Positions 32,194 to 40,197 of a DNA stretch of 46,684 bases are shown here, one piece after another (position 1 is the stretch's first letter; each line of letters begins with the position of its first letter). The notes under the pieces were generated by a model. The model did no database searches. It had not been told where the DNA came from and saw nothing but the letters and a program-made list of their open reading frames with translations. The DNA is from Treponema sp. (lineage in GTDB: Bacteria > Spirochaetota > Spirochaetia > Treponematales > Treponemataceae), in contig JAAVAP010000019.1 in NCBI GenBank assembly GCA_014804005.1, positions 16,916 through 63,599 on the forward strand, read 5' to 3'. Both the position numbers and the translations under genes were made by a program.

Positions 32194-33222
32194 TTGAAAA
32201 AAATACTTATACTATTAGTTTTGAATTTTTCGTTCGCTCTGAATTTTTTTGCTGCAAGTCCTTCGTCCGAAAAAAAACAAAAAATTCCTACTTGGTTTAC
32301 ACATTCTGAAATGCTTTATCCTTCGGAATTGTTTTTGAGTGCGCAGGGCGAAGGCGATTCCGTGTTTGAAGCGGAAATGGATTGCCTTTCAAAAATTTCG
32401 CTTTACTTCAATACAAATGTCCAGACGGCAAGCACTTTGGCGCGAACTTTTTTGGAAGAAACTCAAGGCGAAAATTATTTGTTGCAATCAAAAACGGAAA
32501 CAAGCGAATCGATTCAAGTTTCAGCGCAGGCGCAATTTTTTTGTGTGCAATGGGAAAAGCCGATTCGTGTGGGCGAAAAGTTTTATGCGTTTGCATATAT
32601 GAATCGTGATGATGCTTTTAGAATTTATGGGCAGAGAATTAAGATTTGCGCTGACAAATTGGAAAGCATTTTGATTTCCGCAGAAAACTACAACAATCCA
32701 ATCTACGGATTTGAAGCGGTGCAAAAAGGAATTGCGATTGCAGACTTGACAGAACAATACATAGTCATGGCAAGTACAATTCAAAGGACAGCGCCAGGAT
32801 ATTTTTCGGAAGAAGAAAATTTGTGCAAGCGAATTCGCAGCGCGTATGAAATTTGCAAGGCGAATTTGATTTTTCAAATTGAAATTGAAAATGACTTGAA
32901 CGGTGGCGTAAAGCGGACGCTGGGAAAATTGCTGGAGGCTGAAGGCTACAATGTTTCCGATGTGAACGGCGAATGTAAAATCCTCGGCGTGATAAATATT
33001 GAAGAAAGTCAATTGGAAGCGGGAAGTTTTTTTTCCGGTGGAATTGAAATTAACATCGTAAGCGGAACTGGCGAGAAAATTTTTTCTTGGTCAAGGAATG
33101 TTTCAAAAACCGGATCGCCGAACGGCAAAGAAAAAATCGGCAGAAATTTGTTTTACAAAAAGATTCAAAATGAGCTTGAAGAAAATTTCACCGCTGAATT
33201 CAAGGAAAAAGTAAAATTGTGA
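32194..33222 (+). CDS. Exported LPP20-like protein
   Basis: 342 aa, TTG start with GAGG 7 nt upstream; an ATG at 32189 is followed at once by a stop and cannot serve. Signal peptide (M)KKILILLVLNFSFALNFF ending near FAA. The mature part starts I-P-T-W-F-T-H-S-E-M-L-Y-P, then F-L-S-A-Q-G-E-G-D-S, then A-E-M-D-C-L-S-K-I-S. This W-x-x-x-P ... A-x-G-x-G ... A-x-x-x-A/C-x-x-x-L layout is that of LPP20-family periplasmic proteins. The C-terminal half (about 225-340) is a separate alpha/beta domain resembling LpoB/CsgG accessory folds. Function unknown. First gene of the five-gene exported-protein cluster. Confidence 0.65.
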   Translation: MKKILILLVLNFSFALNFFAASPSSEKKQKIPTWFTHSEMLYPSELFLSAQGEGDSVFEAEMDCLSKISLYFNTNVQTASTLARTFLEETQGENYLLQSKTETSESIQVSAQAQFFCVQWEKPIRVGEKFYAFAYMNRDDAFRIYGQRIKICADKLESILISAENYNNPIYGFEAVQKGIAIADLTEQYIVMASTIQRTAPGYFSEEENLCKRIRSAYEICKANLIFQIEIENDLNGGVKRTLGKLLEAEGYNVSDVNGECKILGVINIEESQLEAGSFFSGGIEINIVSGTGEKIFSWSRNVSKTGSPNGKEKIGRNLFYKKIQNELEENFTAEFKEKVKL

Positions 33223-33232
33223 GCAGTAAAAA

Positions 33233-33373
33233 TTCTCCAAGTTTTGGAGAAAAATAAATTTATGTTCAAGGAGGTTGATGGAAACCGACGAGCAACGCGG
33301 CTTTCATTGGTTCAAGTTTTTCAAGCTACGTTGCAACTTGAAAAACTTGTTGCATGCTTGTGCGTTCACGCAC
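33233..33373. repeat. Hairpin-array intergenic element
   Basis: TTCTCCAA-GTT-TTGGAGAA (33233-33251), a 13-bp perfect stem CAAGTTTTTCAAG/CTTGAAAAACTTG (33313-33349), and GTGCG-TTCA-CGCAC (33360-33373). It lies within the operon, between two plus-strand genes. Confidence 0.75.
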
Positions 33374-33436
33374 ATTAAAAAATTCATTTGCGGAATTGAA
33401 TTTCCGTTCAAATTTTTATTAGGAGAAATATTATGA
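33278..33436 (+). CDS. 52-codon ORF across the hairpin element, overlapping the next start
   Basis: Opens with ATG behind AAGGAGG (only 3 nt spacing) and runs without stop through all hairpins. It ends with TGA inside the ATGA of the next gene's start. A second frame from ATG 33262 (38 codons) also runs through. No recognisable protein family; possibly a translated spacer for coupling. Low confidence as a real product. Confidence 0.3.
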   Translation: METDEQRGFHWFKFFKLRCNLKNLLHACAFTHIKKFICGIEFPFKFLLGEIL

Positions 33437-34092
33437 AAACTTTTAAGAAAGCATTTTGCATTTTGTGCATTGGTCTTTTTTTTGTTGGGATTGCTTCGGC
33501 AAAAAGGTCGAAGAAAAAAATTGAAAAGACAATTCAAGTTGAAACGATTGATTGGCAAGGAAAGGCTTTGGGTGCGCAAATTCCGGAATGGGCAATTCTC
33601 ACCGCCGAAAACAACACGACAAAATTGGCCGCACTTCCAGAATTCAAAGGAAAAAATATTTTCTGCACGACGGTCAGTGGAGTGGATCAAAATTTTTTGA
33701 AAACGCAGATAACTCAGTTTGACGCAGTTCCAGCTTTTTCTAGGTTGCTCAGCCAATCTGTTTTGGCGAAATTTGGCGGAGCACTCGAAGGTTCTGACGG
33801 GGACACAGAAATATTTTTGAAGGAAATTGTCGCGACACTTTCAAGAACTTCGTTTTCAGGGCTCGACACTTCCAAAATTTTCTGGTCGAAAACTCGAACA
33901 ATCGACAAGGTCAATGATACGATTTCCGACACTTATCATTATTATTTGGCTTGCACGATTGACAAGGAAAATTTAAAGGAACAAGTTGGAAACGCGCTGA
34001 AAAAACTTGAAACAAATTCGTCGGAACAAGAAAGGCTTCGAGCAGATGTGGTTTCCGCTATGGACGAATTGATGCTTTTAAATCAAAATTAA
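33433..34092 (+). CDS. Exported LPP20-like protein, short
   Basis: 219 aa. Signal peptide MKTFKKAFCILCIGLFFVGI ending near ASA, Shine-Dalgarno AGGAGA 8 nt upstream. The mature protein shows Q-I-P-E-W-A-I-L, then N-I-F-C-T-T-V-S-G, then A-F-S-R-L-L-S-Q-S-V-L, again the P-x-W ... A-x-x-x-L-S-x-x-V spacing of LPP20-like proteins. It also has a Y-H-Y-Y-L-A-C-T-I-D strand and a final charged helix. No catalytic motif. Function unknown. Shares its transcript with the LPP20-like gene upstream. Confidence 0.6.
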   Translation: MKTFKKAFCILCIGLFFVGIASAKRSKKKIEKTIQVETIDWQGKALGAQIPEWAILTAENNTTKLAALPEFKGKNIFCTTVSGVDQNFLKTQITQFDAVPAFSRLLSQSVLAKFGGALEGSDGDTEIFLKEIVATLSRTSFSGLDTSKIFWSKTRTIDKVNDTISDTYHYYLACTIDKENLKEQVGNALKKLETNSSEQERLRADVVSAMDELMLLNQN

Positions 34093-34101
34093 AATAATTT
34101 C

Positions 34102-34133
34102 AGCGTCGGGGTATGAAACTCTCCGCACGAATC
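34102..34133. repeat. REP-like intergenic repeat, copy B
   Basis: Inverted copy of the 3967-3999 repeat, starting 9 nt after the stop of the 33433 gene. Confidence 0.7.
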
Positions 34134-34186
34134 AAAAATAATGGCCGCGATGCTCATGAAAAATTTGTGTGTCGCGGAAATTTTAT

Positions 34187-34216
34187 TTGCAAACCACAAA
34201 TTGGATTTTGTACATT
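34187..34216 (+). promoter_or_regulatory. Promoter of the first CsgG-like paralogue
   Basis: -35 TTGCAA (34187-34192), 18-nt spacer, -10 TACATT (34211-34216), then 9 nt to ATG 34226. Together with copy B just upstream this suggests a separate transcript for the paralogue pair. Confidence 0.5.
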
Positions 34217-34225
34217 TTAGAGAAA

Positions 34226-36049
34226 ATGAAAAAGAAAATTTTAACATTGCTTTTTATGGCCATGGTTTTGATGCCAAGCTTCGCACAAAAGTCCGGGGTA
34301 GAAATTTCTGCGGCTGTCACGGACGCGGCCGTTGCGATGGCGCGCCAAATGGAGGCCGGAAAAATTGCGGCGGTCACAAGGTTCTCTTCGGACACAAAGG
34401 AACTTTCCGAGTGGCTTGAAAACGAAACGTTTAGGGCTCTGTCAAAAAACAGCGTGCGGCTCGTGGAACGCAACGGCAACAACATGCGCATTGTGGATTC
34501 TGAGCTCAACTTCCAATATTCGGGCGCGGTGAGCGAAGCGACGATCGCGGCCTATGGACAGAAACTTGGCGCACGCTACATCGTCTACGGAAATTTCGAG
34601 CAATTCGGCGGAATAAAGGTTCTTGAATTCCGCATGACGGATGTGGAAAGTTTCGAGGTGCTTGTCGCCAAAACCTACGAAATCGCATCGTCAAAGTTGC
34701 TTACGGAACTGCTTGGAAGCGAGGCGGAACTGCTTTCCATCGACGACTACATTGTCGCGATTAACAATCTTGAAAATAAGAAGGCCGCTGTGGAAAAAGA
34801 CCTTGCCTCAGATCGCGAACGCACGGAAAACAGGATTCGCGCAGAATACCAAAAACGAATCGACGATGTCACAACGCAGATAACGCAGGACAACGATGGC
34901 TTCCTTTCGCCGTCTGCGCTGAAGGGTGAAATCATAAACGCTACAAAGCCGCTTGAAGACGAGCGCGATTTGCTGATAGATCCAGTGGCCGAAAACAGCA
35001 GGACAAAATTTGCGGATCAGCTTTCAATGATTTCAAACAACCGCGCGACGATAGTAAAGAAAATGCAAGGCGACACTTTCGTTATAGGCGCGGAATCTCT
35101 GACCGTAAATATGGACAAGCGTGTTGGTGATCGAAATTCATACTTTACATTGAACATGAATTCAACGGACAGGCATGTCAAGTTCACCCTGAACGACACG
35201 ATAAATCCAACCGACAAGGAAATGTTCAAAAAAATAAGAGTCGCGCTTGAAGAAACAAAGTCGATCAAAGGCGAGGTGGAATACAAAGTGCGACAAAGCG
35301 GCGGTCCAGATTCCGTGTCTTTTGATGTCGTTATTGTTTCGGCAAGGTTGTACGACGGAATCAGCGGCGACACATTCTACAAGAAGACGAATTTCAGCGC
35401 GACCGAAGCGGACGGCGGAACAATCAACATGACGGCGCAAAAAACGGGCACGGCAACAAAGCGAAACTCGTCCAGTAACACAAAATCATCTTCAGCAAAA
35501 AGTGCGGCTTCCACCAACAACGCAAAAAAATCAGACAACGTTGCGGTTTCTTATGCCAAATCAGATGATTCAAAAACCACAAAAAAATCAAAAAGTCCAA
35601 ACGAGGAAAAACGTCGCTATTTTGACATTGCCCTTGACGGAACATTTTGGATTGAAAATTATGAACAATATGATTCATATTACGATGAATGGAATAACTA
35701 CTCCACTCCAAATGGCGATTTTACTTTTTCCTTTCCAATTCCATTTGGAGTGTGTACAAGGCGAAATGCAATTATTGAGCCTATACGTTTGAATGTTGGA
35801 ATCCGCGGATTTTATGGTCAAGCTCTTGGCATTGGATATTGTGGAAAAAAAATTGACTTTATCGTATATATTGCAAGCGTCGGACTCAGCAACTATTGGT
35901 GGGACATCAGTCTATCCTTTCTGGACTTAAAGCTTGCGATAAAAATCGCGAAACATTTCAATCTTGAACTTACTGCAAGACCACTAAATTTGACTTATGT
36001 CTATTCACCAGATTTTTCACTTGGAATTTCTATTCCTTTGAGATTTTAA
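34226..36049 (+). CDS. CsgG/LpoB-like exported protein, paralogue A, with barrel-like C-terminus
   Basis: 607 aa from ATG 34226; the frame opens at 34169, but the promoter and signal peptide (MKKKILTLLFMAMVLMPSFA) fix the start. Residues about 25-170 form a CsgG/LpoB-type domain: K-I-A-A-V-T-R-F-S-S, R-L-V-E-R-N-G-N-N, S-E-L-N-F-Q-Y-S-G, L-G-A-R-Y-I-V-Y-G. About 185-275 is a charged coiled coil; 275-410 is a beta domain. After residue 410 a Ser/Lys-rich linker leads to a unique aromatic domain (about 465-607) whose last residues, GISIPLRF, end on Phe like an outer-membrane barrel. The first 410 residues are about 90% identical to paralogue B. Function unknown; the CsgG fold suggests an outer-membrane or periplasmic scaffold. 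Confidence 0.75.
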   Translation: MKKKILTLLFMAMVLMPSFAQKSGVEISAAVTDAAVAMARQMEAGKIAAVTRFSSDTKELSEWLENETFRALSKNSVRLVERNGNNMRIVDSELNFQYSGAVSEATIAAYGQKLGARYIVYGNFEQFGGIKVLEFRMTDVESFEVLVAKTYEIASSKLLTELLGSEAELLSIDDYIVAINNLENKKAAVEKDLASDRERTENRIRAEYQKRIDDVTTQITQDNDGFLSPSALKGEIINATKPLEDERDLLIDPVAENSRTKFADQLSMISNNRATIVKKMQGDTFVIGAESLTVNMDKRVGDRNSYFTLNMNSTDRHVKFTLNDTINPTDKEMFKKIRVALEETKSIKGEVEYKVRQSGGPDSVSFDVVIVSARLYDGISGDTFYKKTNFSATEADGGTINMTAQKTGTATKRNSSSNTKSSSAKSAASTNNAKKSDNVAVSYAKSDDSKTTKKSKSPNEEKRRYFDIALDGTFWIENYEQYDSYYDEWNNYSTPNGDFTFSFPIPFGVCTRRNAIIEPIRLNVGIRGFYGQALGIGYCGKKIDFIVYIASVGLSNYWWDISLSFLDLKLAIKIAKHFNLELTARPLNLTYVYSPDFSLGISIPLRF

Positions 36050-36074
36050 TTTTTCGTCTGCGAGGAAGAAAAAA

Positions 36075-37883
36075 ATGAAAAAGAAAATTTTAACTTTGCT
36101 TTTTATAGCCATGGTTTTGATGCCTAGCTTCGCACAAAAGTCCGGGGTAGAAATTTCTGCGGCCGTCACGGACGCGGCCGTTGCGATGGCGCGCCAAATA
36201 GAGACCGGGAAAATCGCGGCGGTCACGAGGTTCTCCTCGGACACAAAGGAACTTTCCGAGTGGCTCGAAAACGAAACGTTCAGGGCGTTGTCAAAGAACA
36301 GCGTGCGGCTTGTAGAACGCAACGGCAACAACATGCGCATTGTTGACTCCGAGCTCAACTTCCAATATTCTGGCGCGGTAAGCGAAGCGACGATCGCGGC
36401 CTATGGGCAGAAACTTGGAGCGCGCTACATCATCTACGGAAATTTCGAGCAATTCGGCGGAATAAAGGTCCTTGAATTCCGCATGACGGACGTGGAAAGC
36501 TTTGAGGTGCTTGTCGCAAAAACCTACGAGATTTCCGCATCAAAGTTGCTTACGGAACTGCTTGGAAGCGAGGCGGAACTGCTTTCCATCGATGACTACA
36601 TTGTCGCAATTAACAACCTTGAAAACAAGCGGACTGCGATTGAAAAAGATATGGCTTCTGATTGCGAGCGCACGGAAAACAGAATTCGCGCAGAATACCA
36701 GAAAAGAATCGACGATGTCACAACGCAGATAACGCAGGACAACGACGGCTTCCTTTCGCCTTCGGCACTCAAAGTCGAAATTATGAACGCCACAAAGCCA
36801 CTTGAAGAAGAGCGCGATTTGCTTATAAAACCTGTCGCCGAAAACAGCAGGACAAAATTTGCGGATCAGCTTTCAATGATTTCAAACAACCGCGCGACGA
36901 TAATAAAAAAATTGCAGAGCGACACTTTTTTGATTGGCGCAGATTCTTTGATTGTAAATATGGACAAGCGGATTGGCGAGCGGAATTCATATTTTACTTT
37001 GAATATGAATTCAACAGACAAATACGCGAAATTTTCTCTGAACGACACGATTGAACCTACCGACAAATTGATTTTCAAAAAAATAAGGGTCGCGCTTGAA
37101 GAAACAAAGTCGATCAAAGGCGAGGTGGAATACAAGATACGGCAGAGTGGTGGCGCGAACTCAGCCTATTTTGACATTGTTATCGCATCTGCAAGAATAT
37201 ACGACGGAATCAGCGGCGACACATTCTACAAGAAGACGAATTTCAACGCGACCGAAGCGGACGGCGGAACAATCAACATGGCGGCGCAAAAAACGGGCAC
37301 GGCAAATAGGCAAAATTATTCAAAAAACACAACTTCCTTTTATAAAGAAAGCGAAAAGACTTCGGCTTCAAACAAAGGCTCGTATTCCGCTTCGCCTTCT
37401 TCTTCGTCAGACGGCAACACGTCCGCAACGCAAAATCCTGGCGCGACAAATGTGAAAAGCGAACGCATTTCAAAAATCAGACTTGCAAAAAATGAAAACT
37501 ACAACAATCATACCATGCTTCTTTGGCTTGCGAACAAAAGGCACAAATTCAAAGCGGGTGACAAAATCAAATTCATCATCAAAGGGAAAACATCTGATCC
37601 CGTCACCGTTCGCGAAAAAAAATTGGGCGCTGCAATCATTGACACCACGGAAACCGCCACCCCAAAATATTGGGGAGCGATTTCTGCTTACATAAATACC
37701 GAAGACAACATGACGCTTGCGCAGAACGAAGAATTCGAGGCGGTATTCAATTTTAAATTGACCGGCACGCCTTCTAGCACAAGCGCGGATGCCCGAAAAC
37801 TTGAATTGTATGTCGGAGGAAAAAACGACACGCAAAGCAAAACTATTACCATCGACGTTACTGAATTCACCGTGGAATATTAG
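36075..37883 (+). CDS. CsgG/LpoB-like exported protein, paralogue B, with a different C-terminal module
   Basis: 602 aa, 25 nt after paralogue A, GAGGAAG Shine-Dalgarno. Residues 1-410 align with A without a gap. By hand count only about 6 of the first 190 differ, against about 34 of the next 220, which suggests recent gene conversion at the 5' end. After a Ser-rich linker (411-465) the C-terminus (about 467-602) is unrelated to A. It contains Y-N-N-H-T-M-L-L-W-L, K-F-K-A-G-D-K-I-K-F, I-D-T-T and S-T-S-A-D-A-R-K-L-E-L. The same module ends the next lipoprotein. A and B therefore share a body and differ in tail; the target of each tail is unknown. Confidence 0.75.
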   Translation: MKKKILTLLFIAMVLMPSFAQKSGVEISAAVTDAAVAMARQIETGKIAAVTRFSSDTKELSEWLENETFRALSKNSVRLVERNGNNMRIVDSELNFQYSGAVSEATIAAYGQKLGARYIIYGNFEQFGGIKVLEFRMTDVESFEVLVAKTYEISASKLLTELLGSEAELLSIDDYIVAINNLENKRTAIEKDMASDCERTENRIRAEYQKRIDDVTTQITQDNDGFLSPSALKVEIMNATKPLEEERDLLIKPVAENSRTKFADQLSMISNNRATIIKKLQSDTFLIGADSLIVNMDKRIGERNSYFTLNMNSTDKYAKFSLNDTIEPTDKLIFKKIRVALEETKSIKGEVEYKIRQSGGANSAYFDIVIASARIYDGISGDTFYKKTNFNATEADGGTINMAAQKTGTANRQNYSKNTTSFYKESEKTSASNKGSYSASPSSSSDGNTSATQNPGATNVKSERISKIRLAKNENYNNHTMLLWLANKRHKFKAGDKIKFIIKGKTSDPVTVREKKLGAAIIDTTETATPKYWGAISAYINTEDNMTLAQNEEFEAVFNFKLTGTPSSTSADARKLELYVGGKNDTQSKTITIDVTEFTVEY

Positions 37884-38001
37884 AACGGTTGGATGACGGT
37901 TGGCGCGAATTTGCAAAAAGATATCTACGCTCGGCAAAAACAACGCGACTCTTGCGCGAAATTTTGTCAGTGTGAATCAAATTCACAATATGGAGAATAT
38001 T

Positions 38002-39249
38002 ATGAAAAAAGCTTTCAAACTTTTTATGTTGATTTTGATTGGAATGGTGTTCGCATTTAACTTTGCGTCGTGTGACGACATCTCTTTTACATACCGCAGA
38101 CATCAAGACAAGGACAAAGACGGCTATCAAAAAAGCAAATATATAAGCAATGGGAATGGCACGGGAACTGCCACTCTTGTAAGCAATGGCCAATATTGGG
38201 ACGAACTTAATATTCCTATGTACGACTTGTTGGGCGATGTCAGTTCTTATGATGTTGCAGGAATTTTTGTTACGTTTGAAAGCGGAAACTATAATGCGGG
38301 AGTTGGCTATAATTCATCGCAATTGAAATGGGATTATGACAAGGGCGATTATACTTGGTGGAACAAACAAGAACTGACGTATGGTTATTCCCAAACTTTT
38401 TACGATGTTAGTTTTGCATATAGTGGCGACAATGAATATATTTTTAAATTTTACATATCTACTGGAACGGCGGGCGACACGGCAACAATAACTTGGAGCG
38501 TTGTAACTCATGCAAAATTGAATGCTGGAGACATCTTTGTGGACCAAGATGAAGATATGTATCTAAAAGTAAAGTCTAACGGCAATATTGACTTTTACGA
38601 ATGGAATGAAGACACATATTCATATGAATTAACCCTCTCAAACGGATATTACAACATTGAAAATTCAGTGATAACGATTACTTATTCCTACTATGACGGA
38701 AATTATCATACAGATACTTTTACAGGAAACTTTGACGGTACCATGATGACATTTTTCGATGATGATGGTTACCTCTACTGGACATTAACAAAAGTCACCT
38801 CAGTACCAAGAATTTTGAAAACAGCGACTGATTTTTCAACAATCACGCTTGAAAACAATTTTCCTTACAACAACCACGCAATGATTGAATGGATTGCAAG
38901 CGACAATAAGTATAAGCTGAACGCCGGACAGAGAATTAAGTTCACCATAAGCGGATTTACAGATGATGTCATTACTGTCAGCAAAAAAAATTTCACTGCT
39001 GCCCTTGTTGATACCACGTCATACACTAATGGATGGATAGAGCTTTCAGATTATGTAAACGCCCAATATGGCACAATGCTTGATTATTCCAGTTATTTTG
39101 AAGCGGTGTTCATTATTGAACTAACAAGCATGCCTTCCAACACAAGCGCGGAAGCCTGCAAATTTGAATTGTCCGTCGGAGATTTATACGACACGCAAGA
39201 CGACATTACTATTTATGTCAGTGCTTTTGAGGTGGAATTGCTGGAATAA
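38002..39249 (+). CDS. Lipoprotein ending in the module shared with paralogue B
   Basis: 415 aa from ATG 38002 (GGAG 8 nt upstream). Signal MKKAFKLFMLILIGMVFAFN with a relaxed spirochaetal lipobox F-A-S-C (Cys24). Residues about 45-170 are beta-rich with many Tyr/Trp (Y-W-D-E-L-N-I-P, A-G-I-F-V-T-F-E-S-G-N, T-W-W-N-K), reminiscent of a carbohydrate-binding sandwich. About 175-270 is a Tyr-rich repeat-like stretch resembling lipocalin-type strands (FYEWNEDTYSYELTLSNGYY). Residues about 280-415 are the shared module: Y-N-N-H-A-M-I-E-W-I, K-L-N-A-G-Q-R-I-K-F, V-D-T-T, S-N-T-S-A-E-A-C-K-F-E-L. Presumably a surface or periplasmic lipoprotein; ligand unknown. Confidence 0.7.
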   Translation: MKKAFKLFMLILIGMVFAFNFASCDDISFTYRRHQDKDKDGYQKSKYISNGNGTGTATLVSNGQYWDELNIPMYDLLGDVSSYDVAGIFVTFESGNYNAGVGYNSSQLKWDYDKGDYTWWNKQELTYGYSQTFYDVSFAYSGDNEYIFKFYISTGTAGDTATITWSVVTHAKLNAGDIFVDQDEDMYLKVKSNGNIDFYEWNEDTYSYELTLSNGYYNIENSVITITYSYYDGNYHTDTFTGNFDGTMMTFFDDDGYLYWTLTKVTSVPRILKTATDFSTITLENNFPYNNHAMIEWIASDNKYKLNAGQRIKFTISGFTDDVITVSKKNFTAALVDTTSYTNGWIELSDYVNAQYGTMLDYSSYFEAVFIIELTSMPSNTSAEACKFELSVGDLYDTQDDITIYVSAFEVELLE

Positions 39250-39294
39250 TAATTTTGATAAAAATGCACGATTTGAAATTTTCGGAAGCGAGAA

Positions 39295-39320
39295 TGCCGC
39301 TTTTTTTGCGGCAGATTTTC
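39295..39320 (+). terminator. Probable terminator after the lipoprotein gene
   Basis: TGCCGC-TTTTTTT-GCGGCA followed by GATTTT. The stem is short and the loop is the T-run itself, so strength is uncertain. Confidence 0.4.
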
Positions 39321-39486
39321 AGAAAAATCGGTCGCGCATTGGTTTTCAAATTTTGGCAGAAGCGAAACGACACAATGCAATCTTAATTATTGCATCCATG
39401 TGTTGCGCGGAGTTTTTCCCCAAAGCCAAAAATTTAAAAAAGTTCAATCAACACCCCCGACGCATCTGCAACGAAGTTTCCAGCGG

Positions 39487-39537
39487 AGTGTCGGGGTTTG
39501 AAATCCTTCGCACGAATCAAGGCGCACCTTGATTTTT
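39487..39537. repeat. REP-like repeat copy C overlapping a terminator hairpin
   Basis: 39487-39518 is the third, most diverged copy of the 3967 repeat. It overlaps a perfect hairpin AATCAAGG-CGCA-CCTTGATT (39515-39534) followed by TTT, a plausible plus-strand terminator. The 570-nt gap 39250-39819 holds no intact gene; it is filled by this repeat, the 39295 hairpin and the 39633 hairpin array. Confidence 0.65.
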
Positions 39538-39632
39538 GCAAATTTCAACTCAAAAATAGCGCAGAAATAGTACGAATACATCTGCACGAGCGACCCGTTC
39601 GGCTGCGGGCTGCCGCGATATACTTTCATTAA

Positions 39633-39782
39633 TTTTCAACATCGCAGGAAACATCAGTTTCCGAGAATGTTGAAAACGCGAGTTCGCAATGAAATGAGAA
39701 ATCGCAGTTAATATGCGAGTTTTTAGCGAAGCAAAAACTCGGCATTAAAATCAGCAACGCCATTTTAGTTGCTGATTTTAAT
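39633..39782. repeat. Hairpin-array intergenic element
   Basis: Three hairpins. The first (39633-39676) has a 10-bp outer stem TTTTCAACAT/ATGTTGAAAA enclosing the same inner GGAAAC-ATCA-GTTTCC core as at 6889-6910. The second is CGAGTTTTT/AAAAACTCG (39716-39741). The third (39744-39782) is a 15-bp perfect stem ending at ATTAAAATCAGCAAC. The inner core is identical over 22 nt between this locus and 6889-6910, while the outer stems differ in sequence but both pair perfectly. Confidence 0.85.
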
Positions 39783-39819
39783 TGTCCGTCAAACTTGCCT
39801 GGAAAATTCCGCCGCGAGC

Positions 39820-40170
39820 GAAAAAATTGATGACAAAAGCCGCAAAGTGTATTATAATGCTAGGGCATGGAAAGCGCAGTCGGGGCAGGATGCGGAAGTG
39901 CGCGCGTTCCTGAAATTCCTTGCCACAAGAAAAGCAGAAAGCAAGCTCACAGGGGAAATTATGGAAGCAGTATTGCAAGCACGGCGGAACGAGCCGTGGA
40001 GAAAAGAGTTCATGCACGCGCGTGAATTGCGAGAGCGCGGACGAAAAGAAGGTTACGAAGAGGGCTATGAAGAAGGCCTTGCAATCGCGCAGGCGCAGCT
40101 GGAAAAAGAGCGCGAAAGAATCGAAGAATTGGAAGCGCGCATCGCCGAACTGGAACGGCGGCAAAATTAA
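39820..40170 (+). pseudogene. C-terminal fragment of an Rpn-family PD-(D/E)XK nuclease / putative transposase
   Basis: About 115 codons matching only the C-terminal part of the recombination-promoting nuclease family. Visible are S-R-K-V-Y-Y-N-A-R-A-W, then E-V-R-A-F-L-K-F-L, then R-R-N-E-P-W-R-K-E-F-M, then E-R-G-R-K-E-G-Y-E-E-G-Y-E-E-G. A coiled coil of E/R/L repeats follows. The catalytic PD-(D/E)XK half (about 180 residues) is absent, replaced by hairpin-element DNA, and there is no proper start codon with a ribosome-binding site. Such genes are abundant and often decayed in Treponema and related gut bacteria. Confidence 0.75.
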
Positions 40171-40197
40171 ACCATAACACGAAATCGGGAGTCATTC

